Part shown: positions 34,512 through 45,705 of the stretch, piece after piece
Position numbering within the stretch: the first letter of the stretch is position 1
How the letters are laid out: each line of letters starts with the position of its first letter
Assembly (NCBI RefSeq): GCF_000019905.1
Contig: NC_010556.1
Coordinates: 1,762,001 to 1,826,000, forward strand
DNA: 64,000 nt
Direction of reading: 5' to 3'
Source of the DNA: Exiguobacterium artemiae 255-15
GTDB taxonomy: Bacteria > Bacillota > Bacilli > Exiguobacteriales > Exiguobacteriaceae
The notes under the pieces: generated by a model
What the model was told of the DNA's origin: nothing
The model's database searches: none
The model's input: only the letters and a program-made list of their open reading frames with translations
Program-made: the position numbers and the translations under genes

Positions 34512-35437
34512 ACCGTTAATGCTTGCATCGCATGAATTTTATCTTGGGCAAGCTGTGTTTTTAAGCTTTCAATCCCGTCAAACGCACGTTCATCGCGTAA
34601 GTATGCCATCCACTCGAGTTTCAGTTCTTGTCCATATAAATCCTCGTCAAAGGCAAGCAAGTGGGTTTCGATGCTGACTTCTCCCGTCTCATAAAACGTC
34701 GGTCTCCGTCCGATATTCGTCATCGCCGGAAACTTGCGCCCGTCTTCAAGATGGACGAACGTCGCATAGACCCCAAGTTTCGGAATGACATAGGCAAATT
34801 CCGGACGGATGTTGGCCGTCGGAAAACCAATCTGCCGACCTCGGGCGTCACCGTGAATGACAATCCCTTTCGTTTGATACGGTTCCCCTAATAACAGAGC
34901 TGCTTCCGCGACCGCTCCATCCGCAAGCAAACGACGAATCCGTGTCGAACTGACCTTTTCATCGTCTGCCTGATGTTCGGAAACCGTCGTATGATCAAAT
35001 CGTCCACGGCTGTGGAAATCAAGCGTCGCCATCTTGCCTGCCCCGAACCGTCCATACGAATAATCAAATCCGGCCACAATGTGGCGTGCTCCGGCAGCAA
35101 TTAAATAATGATCGACGAAATCTTGCGGAGACAGTTCGGAAAAAGCGACTGTAAATTCGATGACATATACCCGGTCAATGCCGAGTTGTGCCATTTTTTC
35201 GAGTTTCCGGTCAAGTGGCGTAATGTAGAGAATCTGTTCCGTCCCGTTGCCAAGAACTTGTTTCGGATGAGGATCAAACGTCATCACTGCTACTGGCAGA
35301 TTGAGCTCACGGCTTTTTTCAATTGCGGTTTGTAAAACACGTTGGTGTCCAAGATGAACACCGTCAAAAAATCCGAGTGCGATGACCGCCGGATCTTCTG
35401 TTGGTTGTTCTGGGTATGTTAAGTGAATGATGTCCAT
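34508..35437 (-). CDS. ribF: Bifunctional riboflavin kinase/FAD synthetase
   Basis: Makes FMN then FAD from riboflavin and ATP. The N-terminal nucleotidyltransferase domain has GFFDGVHLGHQ (about 22-32) and the VSSTRIRRLLADG motif. The C-terminal kinase domain starts near residue 183 with GDARGRQIGFPTANI, the flavin and phosphate loop. Length of 309 residues is typical. It lies 17 bases after truB and was probably co-transcribed with it. Confidence 0.96.
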   Translation of the reverse strand: MDIIHLTYPEQPTEDPAVIALGFFDGVHLGHQRVLQTAIEKSRELNLPVAVMTFDPHPKQVLGNGTEQILYITPLDRKLEKMAQLGIDRVYVIEFTVAFSELSPQDFVDHYLIAAGARHIVAGFDYSYGRFGAGKMATLDFHSRGRFDHTTVSEHQADDEKVSSTRIRRLLADGAVAEAALLLGEPYQTKGIVIHGDARGRQIGFPTANIRPEFAYVIPKLGVYATFVHLEDGRKFPAMTNIGRRPTFYETGEVSIETHLLAFDEDLYGQELKLEWMAYLRDERAFDGIESLKTQLAQDKIHAMQALTV

Positions 35438-35454
35438 TCCTGATCGCTCCGATC

Positions 35455-36363
35455 CTAATCGATTTGTAACATGACTTCAACGCGTCCCATATTGATCTCG
35501 GAATCAAGCCGGTAGATCGCTAAAGGGATGCCCTCTTCATTATAGACAGTAAATCGTTCAAATTCGACCGGAATGCCTGGTAATTTTGCCCCATTCAATA
35601 CACGAGCCGCCGTCTCGGCATTTACAGTCAACCGCGGCCACTTTTGAATGACTTGTTCAATCGGTAAGACGTATTGCATCCGCTCTTCGACAGTCTCACA
35701 GGCTTCAAGCGTAGCCAGCGTCACTGCTTCTGTTTCAGACATCATTCCTGAACTCGTTCGGCGCAATTCACTCATGTGGGCCGCATAACCCAACTGTTCA
35801 CCGATTTCAACGGCAAGCGTCCGGATATAAGTTCCTTTTCCGCAAGCAATCTCGATTTGAAACCGGCAGAGTCCGTCTGCAAAAGTCAGCCCGGATGTCC
35901 GTTCCAACGTATCAATTTGAACCGTTCGGGTCGGACGTTCCACTTCAATGCCTTTACGGGCATATTCATACAATTTTTTCCCGTTTACTTTGACCGCCGA
36001 ATAATACGGTGGGGTCTGTTCAATCTGTCCGGTCAGTTGCTGTAGAATTTCATCTACTTGTTGCTCCGTAATTGACGCGGGCGTGACCGGTGTTTCGCGG
36101 ACGGTTTCACCGTGGGCGTCTTCGGTCGTCGTCGCATATCCGATCGTCACTTCTGCCACATATCTCTTTCCTTCGTCTGTAATGAAACGTGCAAGTTTTG
36201 TAGCACGTCCGAGACAGATCGGTAAGACACCTGTCACTTCCGGGTCAAGTGTTCCGGTATGCCCGACTTTTTTTGTCTGAAAGAGCCGGCGCAGTCGAAA
36301 GACACAGTCGTGACTCGTCATGCCTGCCGGTTTGTCCAGCGGTAATACTCCTATGGGTTCCAT
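35455..36363 (-). CDS. truB: tRNA pseudouridine(55) synthase
   Basis: Converts U55 in the T loop of tRNAs to pseudouridine. The catalytic aspartate is D40 in GHTGTLDPEVTG, and the KPAGMTSHD start motif and the YAAHMSELRRTSSG segment are also typical. A C-terminal PUA-like domain extends to 302 residues. The ribosome-binding site is AGGAGG in the spacer after the rbfA terminator. Confidence 0.96.
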   Translation of the reverse strand: MEPIGVLPLDKPAGMTSHDCVFRLRRLFQTKKVGHTGTLDPEVTGVLPICLGRATKLARFITDEGKRYVAEVTIGYATTTEDAHGETVRETPVTPASITEQQVDEILQQLTGQIEQTPPYYSAVKVNGKKLYEYARKGIEVERPTRTVQIDTLERTSGLTFADGLCRFQIEIACGKGTYIRTLAVEIGEQLGYAAHMSELRRTSSGMMSETEAVTLATLEACETVEERMQYVLPIEQVIQKWPRLTVNAETAARVLNGAKLPGIPVEFERFTVYNEEGIPLAIYRLDSEINMGRVEVMLQID

Positions 36364-36374
36364 CTTTTTCCCTC

Positions 36375-36406
36375 CTAAAAAAGGGCAACCACACCTGTGG
36401 TTGCCC
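36375..36406 (-). terminator. Terminator between rbfA and truB
   Basis: GGGCAACCACA / TGTGGTTGCCC stem with two-base centre, followed on the minus strand by six T. truB must be read by read-through or an unseen promoter. Confidence 0.85.
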
Positions 36407-36414
36407 TCGTCTTG

Positions 36415-36756
36415 TTAATCCTTGTTCAAGTTCCGGAGCAACTCATCAATCCGTGATCCATACTCGACAGATGTATCGATCTCAAACAGCAATTCAGGTG
36501 TCTTGCGTAAACGGATGCGTGATCCGATTTCTTTGCGCATGAACCCTTTTGACTTTTCAAGACCAACGCGCGCTTCTTCGCGCACTGTTTCATCACCGAG
36601 CACCGAATAAAAGATCGTTGCTTGTTGTAAGTCGCCTGTGACTTCAACACCAGTTACCGTAACCGCCTTGACACGCGGATCGTTCACATCTTTGATCAAC
36701 ATTTGCGTAATTTCTTTACGCACCTGTTCTGCTACACGATTGGAACGTACGCTCAT
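36415..36756 (-). CDS. rbfA: Ribosome-binding factor A
   Basis: Small KH-fold protein (113 residues) that helps mature the 30S subunit. It starts MSVRSNRVAEQVRKEI, and the SVLGDE and LRKTPELLFEID motifs are standard. It follows infB directly. In B. subtilis ylxP sits between infB and rbfA; here only 36 bases separate them. Confidence 0.97.
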   Translation of the reverse strand: MSVRSNRVAEQVRKEITQMLIKDVNDPRVKAVTVTGVEVTGDLQQATIFYSVLGDETVREEARVGLEKSKGFMRKEIGSRIRLRKTPELLFEIDTSVEYGSRIDELLRNLNKD

Positions 36757-36792
36757 TCTATATCCCTCCAGTTCGGATTCTGATCCGTTCTG

Positions 36793-38970
36793 TTACTTAC
36801 GTTTTACTTCTTCCATGATGAACGCTTCGATGACATCGTCGACTTTGATGTCGTCGTACCGTTCAATCTTAATTCCACACTCGTAACCGGCTGCGACTTC
36901 TTTAACGTCGTCTTTGAAGCGGCGCAACGTATCGAGTTTTCCTTCGTAAATAACGATGCTGTCACGGACGACACGAACACCTGCAGCACGTGTTAACTTA
37001 CCTTCTGTGACATAACCACCTGCGATCGTTCCGACTTTCGAGACTTTGATGACGTCACGAACTTCAGCTTGACCGATAATTTTCTCAACGAATTCAGGAT
37101 CAAGAAGACCTTTCATCGCTTGTTCGATTTCTTCGATGGCATTGTAGATGATTTTGTGAAGGCGAATCTCAACCTTCTCTTGGTCTGCCATCGATTTAGC
37201 GTTACCATCCGGACGGACGTTAAAGCCGATGATGATCGCGTTGGCTGCTGAAGCCAAGATGACGTCACCTTCTGTAATCGCACCAACACCTGAGTGGACG
37301 ATGTTGATTTTCGCGCCTTCGACATCGATTTTCTTGAGTGAACCGGCAAGTGCTTCGACAGAACCTTGAACGTCACCTTTGATGATGATGTTAAGATCTT
37401 TGACTTCGCCTTCTTTGATCCGGTCGAAGAGATCTTCTAAGCTGACTTTCGCTGAATCGCGGCGTTGTGCCTCGATTTCGCGTTGGTAACGTGCTTCCCC
37501 GATTTGACGGGCTTTTTTCTCATCTTCAAACGCAAAGAATTGATCGCCGGCTTTTGGCACGTCGTTTAATCCTGTGATTTCGATTGGTGTCGATGGACCG
37601 ACTTCTTTGACACGACGACCGATATCGTTGACCATGGCCCGGATACGACCGAACGTATGACCGACAACGATTGGATCGCCGACACGAAGTGTTCCGTGTT
37701 GGACAAGCAATGTCGCGACTGGTCCGCGTCCTTTGTCGAGTTTCGCTTCGATGACTGTTCCGCGTCCGTGCATATCCGGTGTTGATTTGTATTCTTGGAC
37801 TTCCGAAACAAGCAGAATCATTTCGAGTAACTCGTCGATTCCGTCTCCCTTAAGTGCTGAAACCGGTACGAAGATCGTGTCGCCGCCCCAGTCCTCGGCA
37901 ACGAGTTCGAATTCCGTCAATTCTTGTTTGACACGGTCCGGGTTAGCGCCTTCTTTATCCATCTTGTTGACTGCAACGATGATTGGAACACCGGCTGCCT
38001 TCGCATGGCTGATGGCTTCTTCCGTTTGCGGCATGACACCGTCATCCGCTGCGACGACGATGATTGCGATGTCTGTGACATCTGCTCCACGTGCCCGCAT
38101 CGTTGTAAACGCGGCGTGACCTGGTGTATCGAGGAATGTGATTTTCTTTCCTTCGATTTCAACTTGGTAAGCCCCGATGTGCTGTGTGATTCCGCCGGCT
38201 TCGCCTGCTGTGACTTTTGTGTTTCGGATCGAGTCCAGCAATGTCGTTTTACCGTGGTCGACGTGTCCCATGATCGTAACGACCGGTGGACGTTCTGACA
38301 ATTCGTAGTTATCGAGATTCAATTCGTATGCATCGAAGTCTGTTTCATCGACTTGAACCGTTTTCTCGACTTCAAATCCGAAGTCAGAAGCAAGCAATTC
38401 AACTGTCTCATCATCGAGATCTTGGTTAATGGTCGCCATAACGCCCATTCCCATCAATTTCATGATGAGTTCGTTTGGTTTTTTATCCATTTTTTCAGCC
38501 AATTCGCCGACTGTTAAGTTGTCTGCATATTGAACGACGTTCGCCATTGCTTCTTCTTGCGCCCGACGTGCTGCTTTTCGTTGGCTTGATTTTGAATTTG
38601 GATCTGCTACTTCCAATTTACGTGGTTCTACTTTCTTCTGGGGACGACGTTTTCCACCGCGGTTATTACGGTTTCCGAATTCTGGACGTCCGCCTTTTGA
38701 ATTGCGTGATTGGTTCCCTGCTGGTTTGTTAGTTGTTCCTGGTCTGTTCGGTTTATTGTCTGATTTCACTTGTTTTGGAGCCTCCGTTTTTTGGACCCGA
38801 TGTTTCTCGGGATTAAATACTTTGTCGAGTTGCTGTACTGTCTGTTCATCTAAAACCGCCATGTGATTCTTGACCGGTTTTTCCAGTTTTTCGAGCTGGG
38901 CGATGACCTGCTTACTCGTTACATTCTGTTCTTTCGCGAATTCGTATACACGTTTACCCAAAAGATCCAC
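36793..38970 (-). CDS. infB: Translation initiation factor IF-2
   Basis: GTPase that delivers initiator tRNA to the 30S subunit. In 725 residues: an IF2N domain (1-55), a basic Asn/Gly/Arg-rich linker (about 60-130), a second IF2N domain (about 150-205), and the G domain with [12 protein letters not shown] (about 234-245), DTPGHAAF and NKMDK. The C-terminal barrel domains bind formyl-Met-tRNA. The length is that of the short Gram-positive form. Confidence 0.98.
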   Translation of the reverse strand: MDLLGKRVYEFAKEQNVTSKQVIAQLEKLEKPVKNHMAVLDEQTVQQLDKVFNPEKHRVQKTEAPKQVKSDNKPNRPGTTNKPAGNQSRNSKGGRPEFGNRNNRGGKRRPQKKVEPRKLEVADPNSKSSQRKAARRAQEEAMANVVQYADNLTVGELAEKMDKKPNELIMKLMGMGVMATINQDLDDETVELLASDFGFEVEKTVQVDETDFDAYELNLDNYELSERPPVVTIMGHVDHGKTTLLDSIRNTKVTAGEAGGITQHIGAYQVEIEGKKITFLDTPGHAAFTTMRARGADVTDIAIIVVAADDGVMPQTEEAISHAKAAGVPIIVAVNKMDKEGANPDRVKQELTEFELVAEDWGGDTIFVPVSALKGDGIDELLEMILLVSEVQEYKSTPDMHGRGTVIEAKLDKGRGPVATLLVQHGTLRVGDPIVVGHTFGRIRAMVNDIGRRVKEVGPSTPIEITGLNDVPKAGDQFFAFEDEKKARQIGEARYQREIEAQRRDSAKVSLEDLFDRIKEGEVKDLNIIIKGDVQGSVEALAGSLKKIDVEGAKINIVHSGVGAITEGDVILASAANAIIIGFNVRPDGNAKSMADQEKVEIRLHKIIYNAIEEIEQAMKGLLDPEFVEKIIGQAEVRDVIKVSKVGTIAGGYVTEGKLTRAAGVRVVRDSIVIYEGKLDTLRRFKDDVKEVAAGYECGIKIERYDDIKVDDVIEAFIMEEVKRK

Positions 38971-38976
38971 CTCCAG

Positions 38977-39279
38977 TTAATCGTTCGAGAGGAGTTCCGT
39001 TAGCTTTTTCGCAAATCCGGCTTCGTTGACTGATACGACTACACGCGCATCTTTCCCAAGTGCATGTCCAAGAATGTTTCGATCTCCGACTTCGATGTAC
39101 GGAACACGATAACTTGTACATTTATCCGTCACTTTCTTACGCGTGGCAGCCCCCGCATCTGCTGCTAAGAGGACGAGTTTGGCTTGTCCTCCCCGTACTT
39201 CTTTCAGTACGAGTTCTTCTCCAGTCGTCACTTTCCGCGCTCGGTTCGCGAGACCAAGGAGCGATTCCCATTTACTCAT
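38977..39279 (-). CDS. ylxQ: L7Ae/L30e family RNA-binding protein YlxQ
   Basis: Kink-turn RNA-binding protein of 100 residues that starts [21 protein letters not shown]. The fold motif [15 protein letters not shown] is typical. I use the ATG after GGGAGG, which overlaps the end of rnpM by eight bases; the longest frame adds 14 residues. The gene sits in the nusA-infB operon as in all Bacillales. The cellular RNA target is not established. Confidence 0.92.
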   Translation of the reverse strand: MSKWESLLGLANRARKVTTGEELVLKEVRGGQAKLVLLAADAGAATRKKVTDKCTSYRVPYIEVGDRNILGHALGKDARVVVSVNEAGFAKKLTELLSND

Positions 39280-39541
39280 GTGTACCTCCCGCGATCGCAA
39301 GCAATTGATCATATAACGCATCTGTTGTCTTGACTTTCAGATGATGATCGAGTGTGCGCTTCTTTTTGGCTGTCGCAATGACAGTTGCATCTTTCGTCAA
39401 ATAGGCGCCTCGCCCATTCATTTTACCATTAAGATCGACGACAACCTCACTGTCAGGTGTCCGGACGACCCGAATTAACTCTTTTTTAGGACGCATTTCT
39501 TGTGTGATGACACATTTGCGTAATGGTACCTTTTTTTGCAC
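39272..39541 (-). CDS. rnpM: YlxR family protein, RNase P modulator RnpM
   Basis: Small basic protein of 89 residues (DUF448), beginning [19 protein letters not shown]. The motif NGRGAYL and surrounding basic residues form the RNA-binding surface. In B. subtilis YlxR was renamed RnpM for its effect on RNase P. It lies between nusA and ylxQ, with three bases to nusA and an overlap with ylxQ. Confidence 0.92.
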   Translation of the reverse strand: MQKKVPLRKCVITQEMRPKKELIRVVRTPDSEVVVDLNGKMNGRGAYLTKDATVIATAKKKRTLDHHLKVKTTDALYDQLLAIAGGTHE

Positions 39542-39544
39542 GAA

Positions 39545-40672
39545 TTATTCCTCGCCTTCGACTTGGACCGTTTCCACGCCAACTGCTTCTGCTGTCGCAG
39601 GTTCGACTTTCATGAAGACATCCTTCAATTCCATCGATTCTGCTTCTGATTCGCTCTTGATGTCGATTTTCCATCCTGTCAACTTGGCGGCCAGACGGGC
39701 ATTTTGACCGCGTTTTCCGATTGCGAGTGACAATTGGAAGTCAGGGACGACGACGATTGTTGCTTTAGCCGGTTCGTTGACGTATACAGCAACAACTTGT
39801 GCCGGGCTTAAAGCATTGGCAACGTATTCTTTCGGATCATCTGAATAACGGACGATATCAATCTTTTCACCGTTCAATTCGTTGACGATGCGTTGAACAC
39901 GTGCGCCTTTTTGACCTACACATGCGCCGACAGGATCGATTTCGTCAGAAGCAACGGCAATTTTCGAACGGTCGCCGGCTTCACGTGCCACCGACTTCAC
40001 TTCGACTTCGCCGCTCGCGATTTCCGGTACTTCGATTTCAAACAGTCGTTTTAATAAGCCCGGGTGCGTCCGCGATACGAGAATCGATGCGCCTGATCCT
40101 TTGACCATCGGATCGACTTTCGTCACGTATACTTTGATGTATTCCCGAATTCCAAAACGTTCATTCGGCATCTGTTCGTGTGTCGTCAAGACCGCTTCAA
40201 TACCTTCGAGGTTAACGTATAGATTACGCGCATCTTGACGTTCGACCATCCCCGTCATGATTTCATCTTCCCGGTCCGCGAAATGATTGTAAATGCGTTC
40301 CCGTTCTGCTTCGCGCATCTTTTGTGTGACGATTTGTTTGGCCGTTTGTGCTGCAACACGTCCAAAATCACCTGGTGTCACTTCAACTTTGTGGAAATCA
40401 CCGAGTTCATACGTCGGATCGATTTCGTGTGCTTCCTCGAGTGAAAGCTGTTCTTCCGGCTGCGTCAAGCGTTCAACGACCTCTTTCAAGGCGAAGACAC
40501 GGATATCTCCTGTCTGTTGATCAAACTCGACTTTTACTGCCTCCGACTCTTTTCCAAAGTTGCGACGGTAAGCGGAAATCAATGCCTGTTCGAGCGCATC
40601 GATGATGATATTCTTATCAATCTCTTTTTCTTTAGCGATTTGTTCGATTGCTTCAAGTAACTGTGGTCCCAT
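39545..40672 (-). CDS. nusA: Transcription termination/antitermination factor NusA
   Basis: RNA polymerase-bound factor that promotes pausing and intrinsic termination. Domain order in 375 residues: N-terminal polymerase-binding domain (1-125), S1 domain (about 135-200), KH1 (about 230-280, with DPVGACVGQKGARVQ) and KH2 (about 300-345, LAIGKRGQNARLAA). It lacks the acidic C-terminal repeats of E. coli NusA, as usual in Firmicutes. It follows rimP by 16 bases. Confidence 0.98.
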   Translation of the reverse strand: MGPQLLEAIEQIAKEKEIDKNIIIDALEQALISAYRRNFGKESEAVKVEFDQQTGDIRVFALKEVVERLTQPEEQLSLEEAHEIDPTYELGDFHKVEVTPGDFGRVAAQTAKQIVTQKMREAERERIYNHFADREDEIMTGMVERQDARNLYVNLEGIEAVLTTHEQMPNERFGIREYIKVYVTKVDPMVKGSGASILVSRTHPGLLKRLFEIEVPEIASGEVEVKSVAREAGDRSKIAVASDEIDPVGACVGQKGARVQRIVNELNGEKIDIVRYSDDPKEYVANALSPAQVVAVYVNEPAKATIVVVPDFQLSLAIGKRGQNARLAAKLTGWKIDIKSESEAESMELKDVFMKVEPATAEAVGVETVQVEGEE

Positions 40673-40688
40673 CGTTCTCTTCCTTTCC

Positions 40689-41156
40689 TTAGAACACTAC
40701 CGCAAGCCGCGCCATCGCGATCTTGTTCACCGGTATTTCAATTTTCAATTTACGTGTCTTCACACGGACTTCGAGTTCCAGCATTTCTTCAGAATAAGTC
40801 AGTAATGTGCCTTCGAATTCTGTTGCGTCTTTAACCGGGTCATGGGTTTTGATATAGACATGTTTCCCGATTGCCTTCTCGAAATCCTCAGTTTTTTTGA
40901 GTGGTCGTTCGGCACCTGGACTCGCAACATCTAAATAGTAGGGTTCGTCGATCGGATCATCCTGGTTCAATGCTTCCGACAACTTTTCATTGATGTTGAC
41001 ACAGTCTTCCAGGTCAACGCCACCGTCTTTATCGATGGAGACACGTAGGAACCAATCCGCCCCCTCTTTGACGAATTCGACGTCGACAAGCTCCATCCCC
41101 TCACGTTCTACGATCGGTTTTGCGAGTTGTTCGACCTTCTCAGTTACGTTCGTCAT
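40689..41156 (-). CDS. rimP: Ribosome maturation factor RimP
   Basis: Assists assembly of the 30S subunit. The 155-residue protein has the N-terminal alpha/beta domain with LDVASPGAERPLK (about 78-90) and a C-terminal Sm-like barrel. I start at MTNVTEK, after AAGGAGG with seven bases between; an ATG two codons earlier overlaps that site. It is the first gene of the rimP-nusA-rnpM-ylxQ-infB-rbfA operon and has a leader with a terminator-like hairpin. Confidence 0.95.
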   Translation of the reverse strand: MTNVTEKVEQLAKPIVEREGMELVDVEFVKEGADWFLRVSIDKDGGVDLEDCVNINEKLSEALNQDDPIDEPYYLDVASPGAERPLKKTEDFEKAIGKHVYIKTHDPVKDATEFEGTLLTYSEEMLELEVRVKTRKLKIEIPVNKIAMARLAVVF

Positions 41157-41185
41157 CTTCATCCTCCTTCAAAAAACCAACAAGA

Positions 41186-41209
41186 AAGGAGCAGGTCCCC
41201 CTACTCCTT
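41186..41209 (-). terminator. Terminator/attenuator in the rimP-nusA leader, also after polC
   Basis: Minus-strand AAGGAG-TA-GG / CC-TG-CTCCTT hairpin with an internal bulge, then a broken T tract (TTTCTTGTTGGTTTTTT). It lies between the rimP promoter and rimP. Confidence 0.5.
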
Positions 41210-41242
41210 CCAAGTCGTAGTATAAAAAACATTTCCTTACTC

Positions 41243-41271
41243 AATATAGCATAATGCACCGTCTTAAGCAA
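41243..41271 (-). promoter_or_regulatory. Sigma-A promoter of the rimP-nusA operon
   Basis: Minus strand TTGCTT, 17 bases, TATATT, starting 15 bases after the polC stop. The transcript should begin near 41236 and carry an 80-base leader. Confidence 0.7.
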
Positions 41272-41285
41272 GCATTCGCAAGGCT

Positions 41286-44200
41286 TTAGAGGTCAAATAA
41301 CGAGAGCTGGTTCTCATCCGGAAGACCTTCGAGGCACCCGAGATTATCGAGTGTTTCGATGATCGATTTGGATAACTTCGCCCGTTTTTGAAGATCCTCT
41401 TTTGATAAGAACTCGCCACCTTTTCGGGCTTCGACAATCTGTTTCGCTGCATTCGTCCCGAGTCCGGTGACGGCATCAAATGGCGGTAGCAACGCGTCTC
41501 CGTCAATCAGAAATTCGGATGCGCTCGATTTATACAAATCAACTTTGCTGAAGGTGAAACCACGTTCGATCATTTCAAGCGCAATTTCAAGGACGGTGTA
41601 GAGTCCTTTGTCTTTCGCTGTCGCTTCAAATCCTTTGTCCTTGATGTCCTGCAACACTTTCCGGACCGCGGCCGACCCTTTATTCATCGCACCGATATCA
41701 AAATCACCGGCCCGGACCGTGAAGTAAGAAGCATAGTAGTACATCGGATGATGGACTTTATAATAGGCAATCCGGACAGCCATCAATACATAGGCTGCGG
41801 CGTGGGCTTTCGGGAACATGTACTTGATTTTTTTACACGAATCGATGTACCAGAGCGGGACATGGTTCTCAATCATCGCTTCTTCCATCTCAATCGACAG
41901 ACCCTTCCCTTTACGGACCGACTCCATGATTTTAAAGGCCAGCGACGGTTCAAGACCGGCGTAAATCAAGTAGACCATGATATCATCCCGGCACCCGATG
42001 ACGTCTTTTAGTTCACATGTTCCGTTATAAATCAGTTCACTGGCATTACCGAGCCAGACATCCGTTCCGTGGGACAGACCGGAAATCTGGACGAGCTCTG
42101 AAAACGTCGTCGGTTTTGTTTCTTCGAGCATCTGCCGGACGAATTTAGTTCCGAACTCGGGAATTCCGAGCGTTCCGGTTTTCGAATCGATCTGTTCCGG
42201 CGTCACGCCGATTGATTCTGTCGAACTGAAGATCTTCATGACTTCGGCATCGTCGACCGGAATCGTTTTCGGATCACGTCCCGATAAATCCTGTAGCATC
42301 CGGATCATCGTCGGATCATCATGTCCGAGAATATCGAGTTTCAACAGGTTATCGTGAATCGAATGGAAGTCAAAGTGAGTTGTCTTCCACTCGGATCCCA
42401 TATCATCCGCCGGGAACTGGATCGGACTGATATCATAAATGTCCATATAGTCCGGAACAACGATGATTCCCCCTGGGTGCTGTCCGGTCGTCCGTTTGAC
42501 ACCGGTCACTCCGCTGACGAGCCGGTCGACTTCGGCATTCCGGTAATTGAGGTCATTTTCCGACTGATAACCTTTGACATACCCATATGCCGTTTTCTCA
42601 GCAATTGTACCAATCGTTCCGGCACGGTAAACATAATCATCCCCGAACAAAACTTTTGTATAGGCGTGGGCTTTCGGCTGGTATTCTCCGCTGAAGTTCA
42701 AATCGATATCCGGGACTTTATCCCCTTTGAATCCGAGGAAGGTCTCAAACGGAATGTCATGCCCGTCTTTAATTAACGGCACATCACACGTCTTACACGT
42801 TTTATCCGGTAAGTCGAATCCGGAACCAACCGATCCGTCATCAAAGAATTCCGATTCCTTACAATTCGGACAGACATAATGCGGCGGCAACGGATTCACT
42901 TCCGTAATCTCCGTCATCGTCGCGACAAGGCTTGACCCGACTGATCCTCGCGAACCGACAAGATATCCGTCATCAAGTGATTTCTTGACAAGTTTGTGCG
43001 AAATCAGATAGATGACGGCAAATCCGTGTCCGATAATCGACTTGAGTTCTTTTTCCAATCGGGCCTCGACGATTTCCGGCAACACATCACCGTAAATCTG
43101 ATGCGCCATATCATACGACAGTGAGCGGACTTCTTCATCAGCACCTTCGATTTTCGGAGTGAACAGATCTTTCGGAATGATATCGATATTTTCGAACCAT
43201 CCGGCCACTTGCTGGCTGTTCGTAATGACGAGTCGTTCCGATACATCCGGTCCTAAAAACTTAAAGTCACTCATCATTTCCTGCGTCGTCCGGAAATGAG
43301 CCGGCGGCAGTTGTTTTCGCATATTAAGCATATTGGCGCCGCCTTGGGTCCGAATCAAGACTTCCCGGTATGTTGCATCATGTTGATCAAGATAATGAAC
43401 GTTTCCTGTCGCAACCGGCAAGATATCATTTTCTTCCGCCACGCGGATAACTTTTTTGATCAGTTCCCGCAGCTCCAGTTCATTTTGAACGATTTCCCGT
43501 TCAATCAAATGACCATACATCGCCGGAGGCTGAATTTCAATAAAATCATAAAAACGCATGACCTTCGCTAAATCCTCGTCCGACTTGTTAAGGGCAGCAT
43601 CAAACACTTCCCCGTTGTCACAAGCGGAACCGATAATTAATCCGTCCCGGTGTGCGACCAGTTGCGAACGCGGCGTCCGGACGACCCGGTGAACGTGCTT
43701 CGTATGCGCAAGCGAAATCAATTGATACAGATTTTTGAGCCCGGTCCGGTTTTTCGCATAGACCGTCGCATGATACGGACGAGCCCGCGAGATGTCTTTA
43801 CCCATTTCCCGGTTCAGCGAAAGGTGCGTTTTCATATTAAACATCTCATCTGCCATCTGCAGCAGTTTGAGCATCAAGTAGCCGGTTGCTTCCGCATCGT
43901 AAATCGCCCGGTGATGCTGGGTCAATTCGATATCAAAGCGTTTCGCGAGCGTATTCAGCCGGTGATTCTTGAGGCTCGGCATCAGGACACGTGCCAGTTC
44001 CAGCGTATCGATGACCGGTAACGTTGATTCTTCATGGTTACCGGACCGCAGTGTCGCATTCAGGAACCCAATGTCAAATGACGCATTATGGGCAACGAGG
44101 ATCGAACCTCCCGCCCAGTCCATGAACTCTTTGACGACTTGTTCCGGATCCGGTTTTCCGCGAACCATTTCATCGGTAATTCCCGTTAAGTCAATCGTCG

Positions 44201-45581
44201 TCGCCGACAACAAATGTTTCGGATCGGCAAAAGCTTCAAACTTGTCAATGACGTCACCGTCATAAATCTTGACGGCAGCGAGCTCGATGATTTTGTTGTA
44301 CATGGCAGACAACCCGGTCGTCTCGACGTCAAAGACGACGAATGTTGCTTTTTCTAATTCTTGATCCACCGGATGATAGGCGACTTGCACGCCGTCGTTG
44401 ACGACGTTCGCTTCAATCCCGTATAAAATCTTGATATCATTTTTCTTTCCGGCATAATACGCGTCCGGAAAACTCTGAGCACCGGCATGATCCGTGATCG
44501 CAACTGCCGGATGTCCCCAGGCGGCCGCCCGTTCGACGTACTTCGTCACGTTCATGACGGCATCCATCTGACTCATTTGGGAGTGGGCATGCAACTCGAC
44601 CCGTTTTTCACCGGCCCACGGATCAGCCGGCAATTCCATTTTGACTTCGGACAATTGAGCAATCATCATACATAAGTCACGTAAGAACGTATCAAATTCA
44701 ACACGACCCGCCACTTGAATCCACATGCCTTTTTTGATCGCCGACAAGATTTTGACATCGGTCTCGTCCCGGGCAAACATTTTGACGACAAGTGAATCCG
44801 TATAGTCGGTCAGTTTAAAGGTAAAAATTGTTTTCCCGCTGCGGAGTTCACGGCTTTCCGCCGCAAAAACAAGTCCGCGGATGGCAATCCGGCGCTCTTC
44901 ATCTTGAATCGTCTTGATCGGTACGACTTCGTCCTGAATCGGTTTTCCGATCCGGATATCAATCGGACCTTCATCATCGTCACGGGATTGTTCCCGTTTG
45001 AATTGCAGTTCAAGCATCCGTTTTGCTTCATCAATATCTTCCTGCTTCACCTGGTTCCGTAACTCTTCCTGCTCGGTCTGATCCATCTGGACGACCGGTT
45101 CACACACGAATTTCGGGAAACCATATGCCCCGTATAACAATTGCATTTCACTGCACAGATCGTTTTTCAAAAATCCGGCTTCCGGTTCACTGCGGACTGG
45201 AATAAACAATTTATTGTCCCGGTATTCTGGTAGAACCCGACTCAGGTGACTCCGCATCGCTGACGAAGCATCGGCCAGGTCTTCGACGATATACGGCCAA
45301 TAATCAATAAACAGTTTGGCATCGGGACGTTGCTCGGATTCAAGCAGCAGTTTGACCTCTGCAAACTGTTGATAACGGCTCTTCAACCGACTGTTAAACA
45401 TTTGATAGACGTTCTGAGGTAAAATTTGTGTCAACCGAATATGGAAAGTCCACGTTGCAGTTGCTTTTTGGACCCGTAATTTTTCAAGGGAAGCATCTGT
45501 AAAAAACTCTTCGACGATGCCGGTCGGTAATTCTAAATCGCTCATCAAGAGCGCCATGCGTTGTTGTGTATCCACTCGCAT
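41286..45581 (-). CDS. polC: DNA polymerase III alpha subunit PolC (Gram-positive type)
   Basis: Main replicative polymerase with built-in proofreading. Domain order in 1431 residues: N-terminal domain, OB fold, PHP domain interrupted by the 3'-5' exonuclease ([11 protein letters not shown] near 405), then the polymerase core. That core carries the CPNCKE...CKTC zinc knuckle and the [15 protein letters not shown] catalytic motif. The tail ends QLSLFDL, a beta-clamp-binding box. I use the ATG at 45581, which gives almost the B. subtilis length. The open frame extends 21 codons further to a TTG. A very strong GAGGAGGAGGAG lies far upstream and precedes a two-codon ORF instead. Confidence 0.95.
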   Translation of the reverse strand: MRVDTQQRMALLMSDLELPTGIVEEFFTDASLEKLRVQKATATWTFHIRLTQILPQNVYQMFNSRLKSRYQQFAEVKLLLESEQRPDAKLFIDYWPYIVEDLADASSAMRSHLSRVLPEYRDNKLFIPVRSEPEAGFLKNDLCSEMQLLYGAYGFPKFVCEPVVQMDQTEQEELRNQVKQEDIDEAKRMLELQFKREQSRDDDEGPIDIRIGKPIQDEVVPIKTIQDEERRIAIRGLVFAAESRELRSGKTIFTFKLTDYTDSLVVKMFARDETDVKILSAIKKGMWIQVAGRVEFDTFLRDLCMMIAQLSEVKMELPADPWAGEKRVELHAHSQMSQMDAVMNVTKYVERAAAWGHPAVAITDHAGAQSFPDAYYAGKKNDIKILYGIEANVVNDGVQVAYHPVDQELEKATFVVFDVETTGLSAMYNKIIELAAVKIYDGDVIDKFEAFADPKHLLSATTIDLTGITDEMVRGKPDPEQVVKEFMDWAGGSILVAHNASFDIGFLNATLRSGNHEESTLPVIDTLELARVLMPSLKNHRLNTLAKRFDIELTQHHRAIYDAEATGYLMLKLLQMADEMFNMKTHLSLNREMGKDISRARPYHATVYAKNRTGLKNLYQLISLAHTKHVHRVVRTPRSQLVAHRDGLIIGSACDNGEVFDAALNKSDEDLAKVMRFYDFIEIQPPAMYGHLIEREIVQNELELRELIKKVIRVAEENDILPVATGNVHYLDQHDATYREVLIRTQGGANMLNMRKQLPPAHFRTTQEMMSDFKFLGPDVSERLVITNSQQVAGWFENIDIIPKDLFTPKIEGADEEVRSLSYDMAHQIYGDVLPEIVEARLEKELKSIIGHGFAVIYLISHKLVKKSLDDGYLVGSRGSVGSSLVATMTEITEVNPLPPHYVCPNCKESEFFDDGSVGSGFDLPDKTCKTCDVPLIKDGHDIPFETFLGFKGDKVPDIDLNFSGEYQPKAHAYTKVLFGDDYVYRAGTIGTIAEKTAYGYVKGYQSENDLNYRNAEVDRLVSGVTGVKRTTGQHPGGIIVVPDYMDIYDISPIQFPADDMGSEWKTTHFDFHSIHDNLLKLDILGHDDPTMIRMLQDLSGRDPKTIPVDDAEVMKIFSSTESIGVTPEQIDSKTGTLGIPEFGTKFVRQMLEETKPTTFSELVQISGLSHGTDVWLGNASELIYNGTCELKDVIGCRDDIMVYLIYAGLEPSLAFKIMESVRKGKGLSIEMEEAMIENHVPLWYIDSCKKIKYMFPKAHAAAYVLMAVRIAYYKVHHPMYYYASYFTVRAGDFDIGAMNKGSAAVRKVLQDIKDKGFEATAKDKGLYTVLEIALEMIERGFTFSKVDLYKSSASEFLIDGDALLPPFDAVTGLGTNAAKQIVEARKGGEFLSKEDLQKRAKLSKSIIETLDNLGCLEGLPDENQLSLFDL

Positions 45582-45600
45582 TTGTGCTGTCGTTGTTGCT

Positions 45601-45609
45601 TCACACCAT
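45601..45609 (-). other. Two-codon mini-ORF in the polC leader
   Basis: ATG GTG TGA placed eight bases after the purine run GAGGAGGAGGAG (45618-45629) and 19 bases before the preferred polC ATG, in another frame. Confidence 0.3.
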
Positions 45610-45673
45610 GACAGCCACTCCTCCTCCTCTTGCAGATTGCCCAAGGGGCGAATGGGTGTGAGACAAGAAAACA

Positions 45674-45693
45674 GTCACTTTACGAAAAGTGAC
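45674..45693 (-). terminator. Terminator between proS and polC
   Basis: Minus-strand GTCACTTT / AAAGTGAC stem with a four-base loop, followed by TGTTTTCTTGTCT. Confidence 0.7.
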
Positions 45694-45705
45694 CGTTCCC
45701 ATTAC

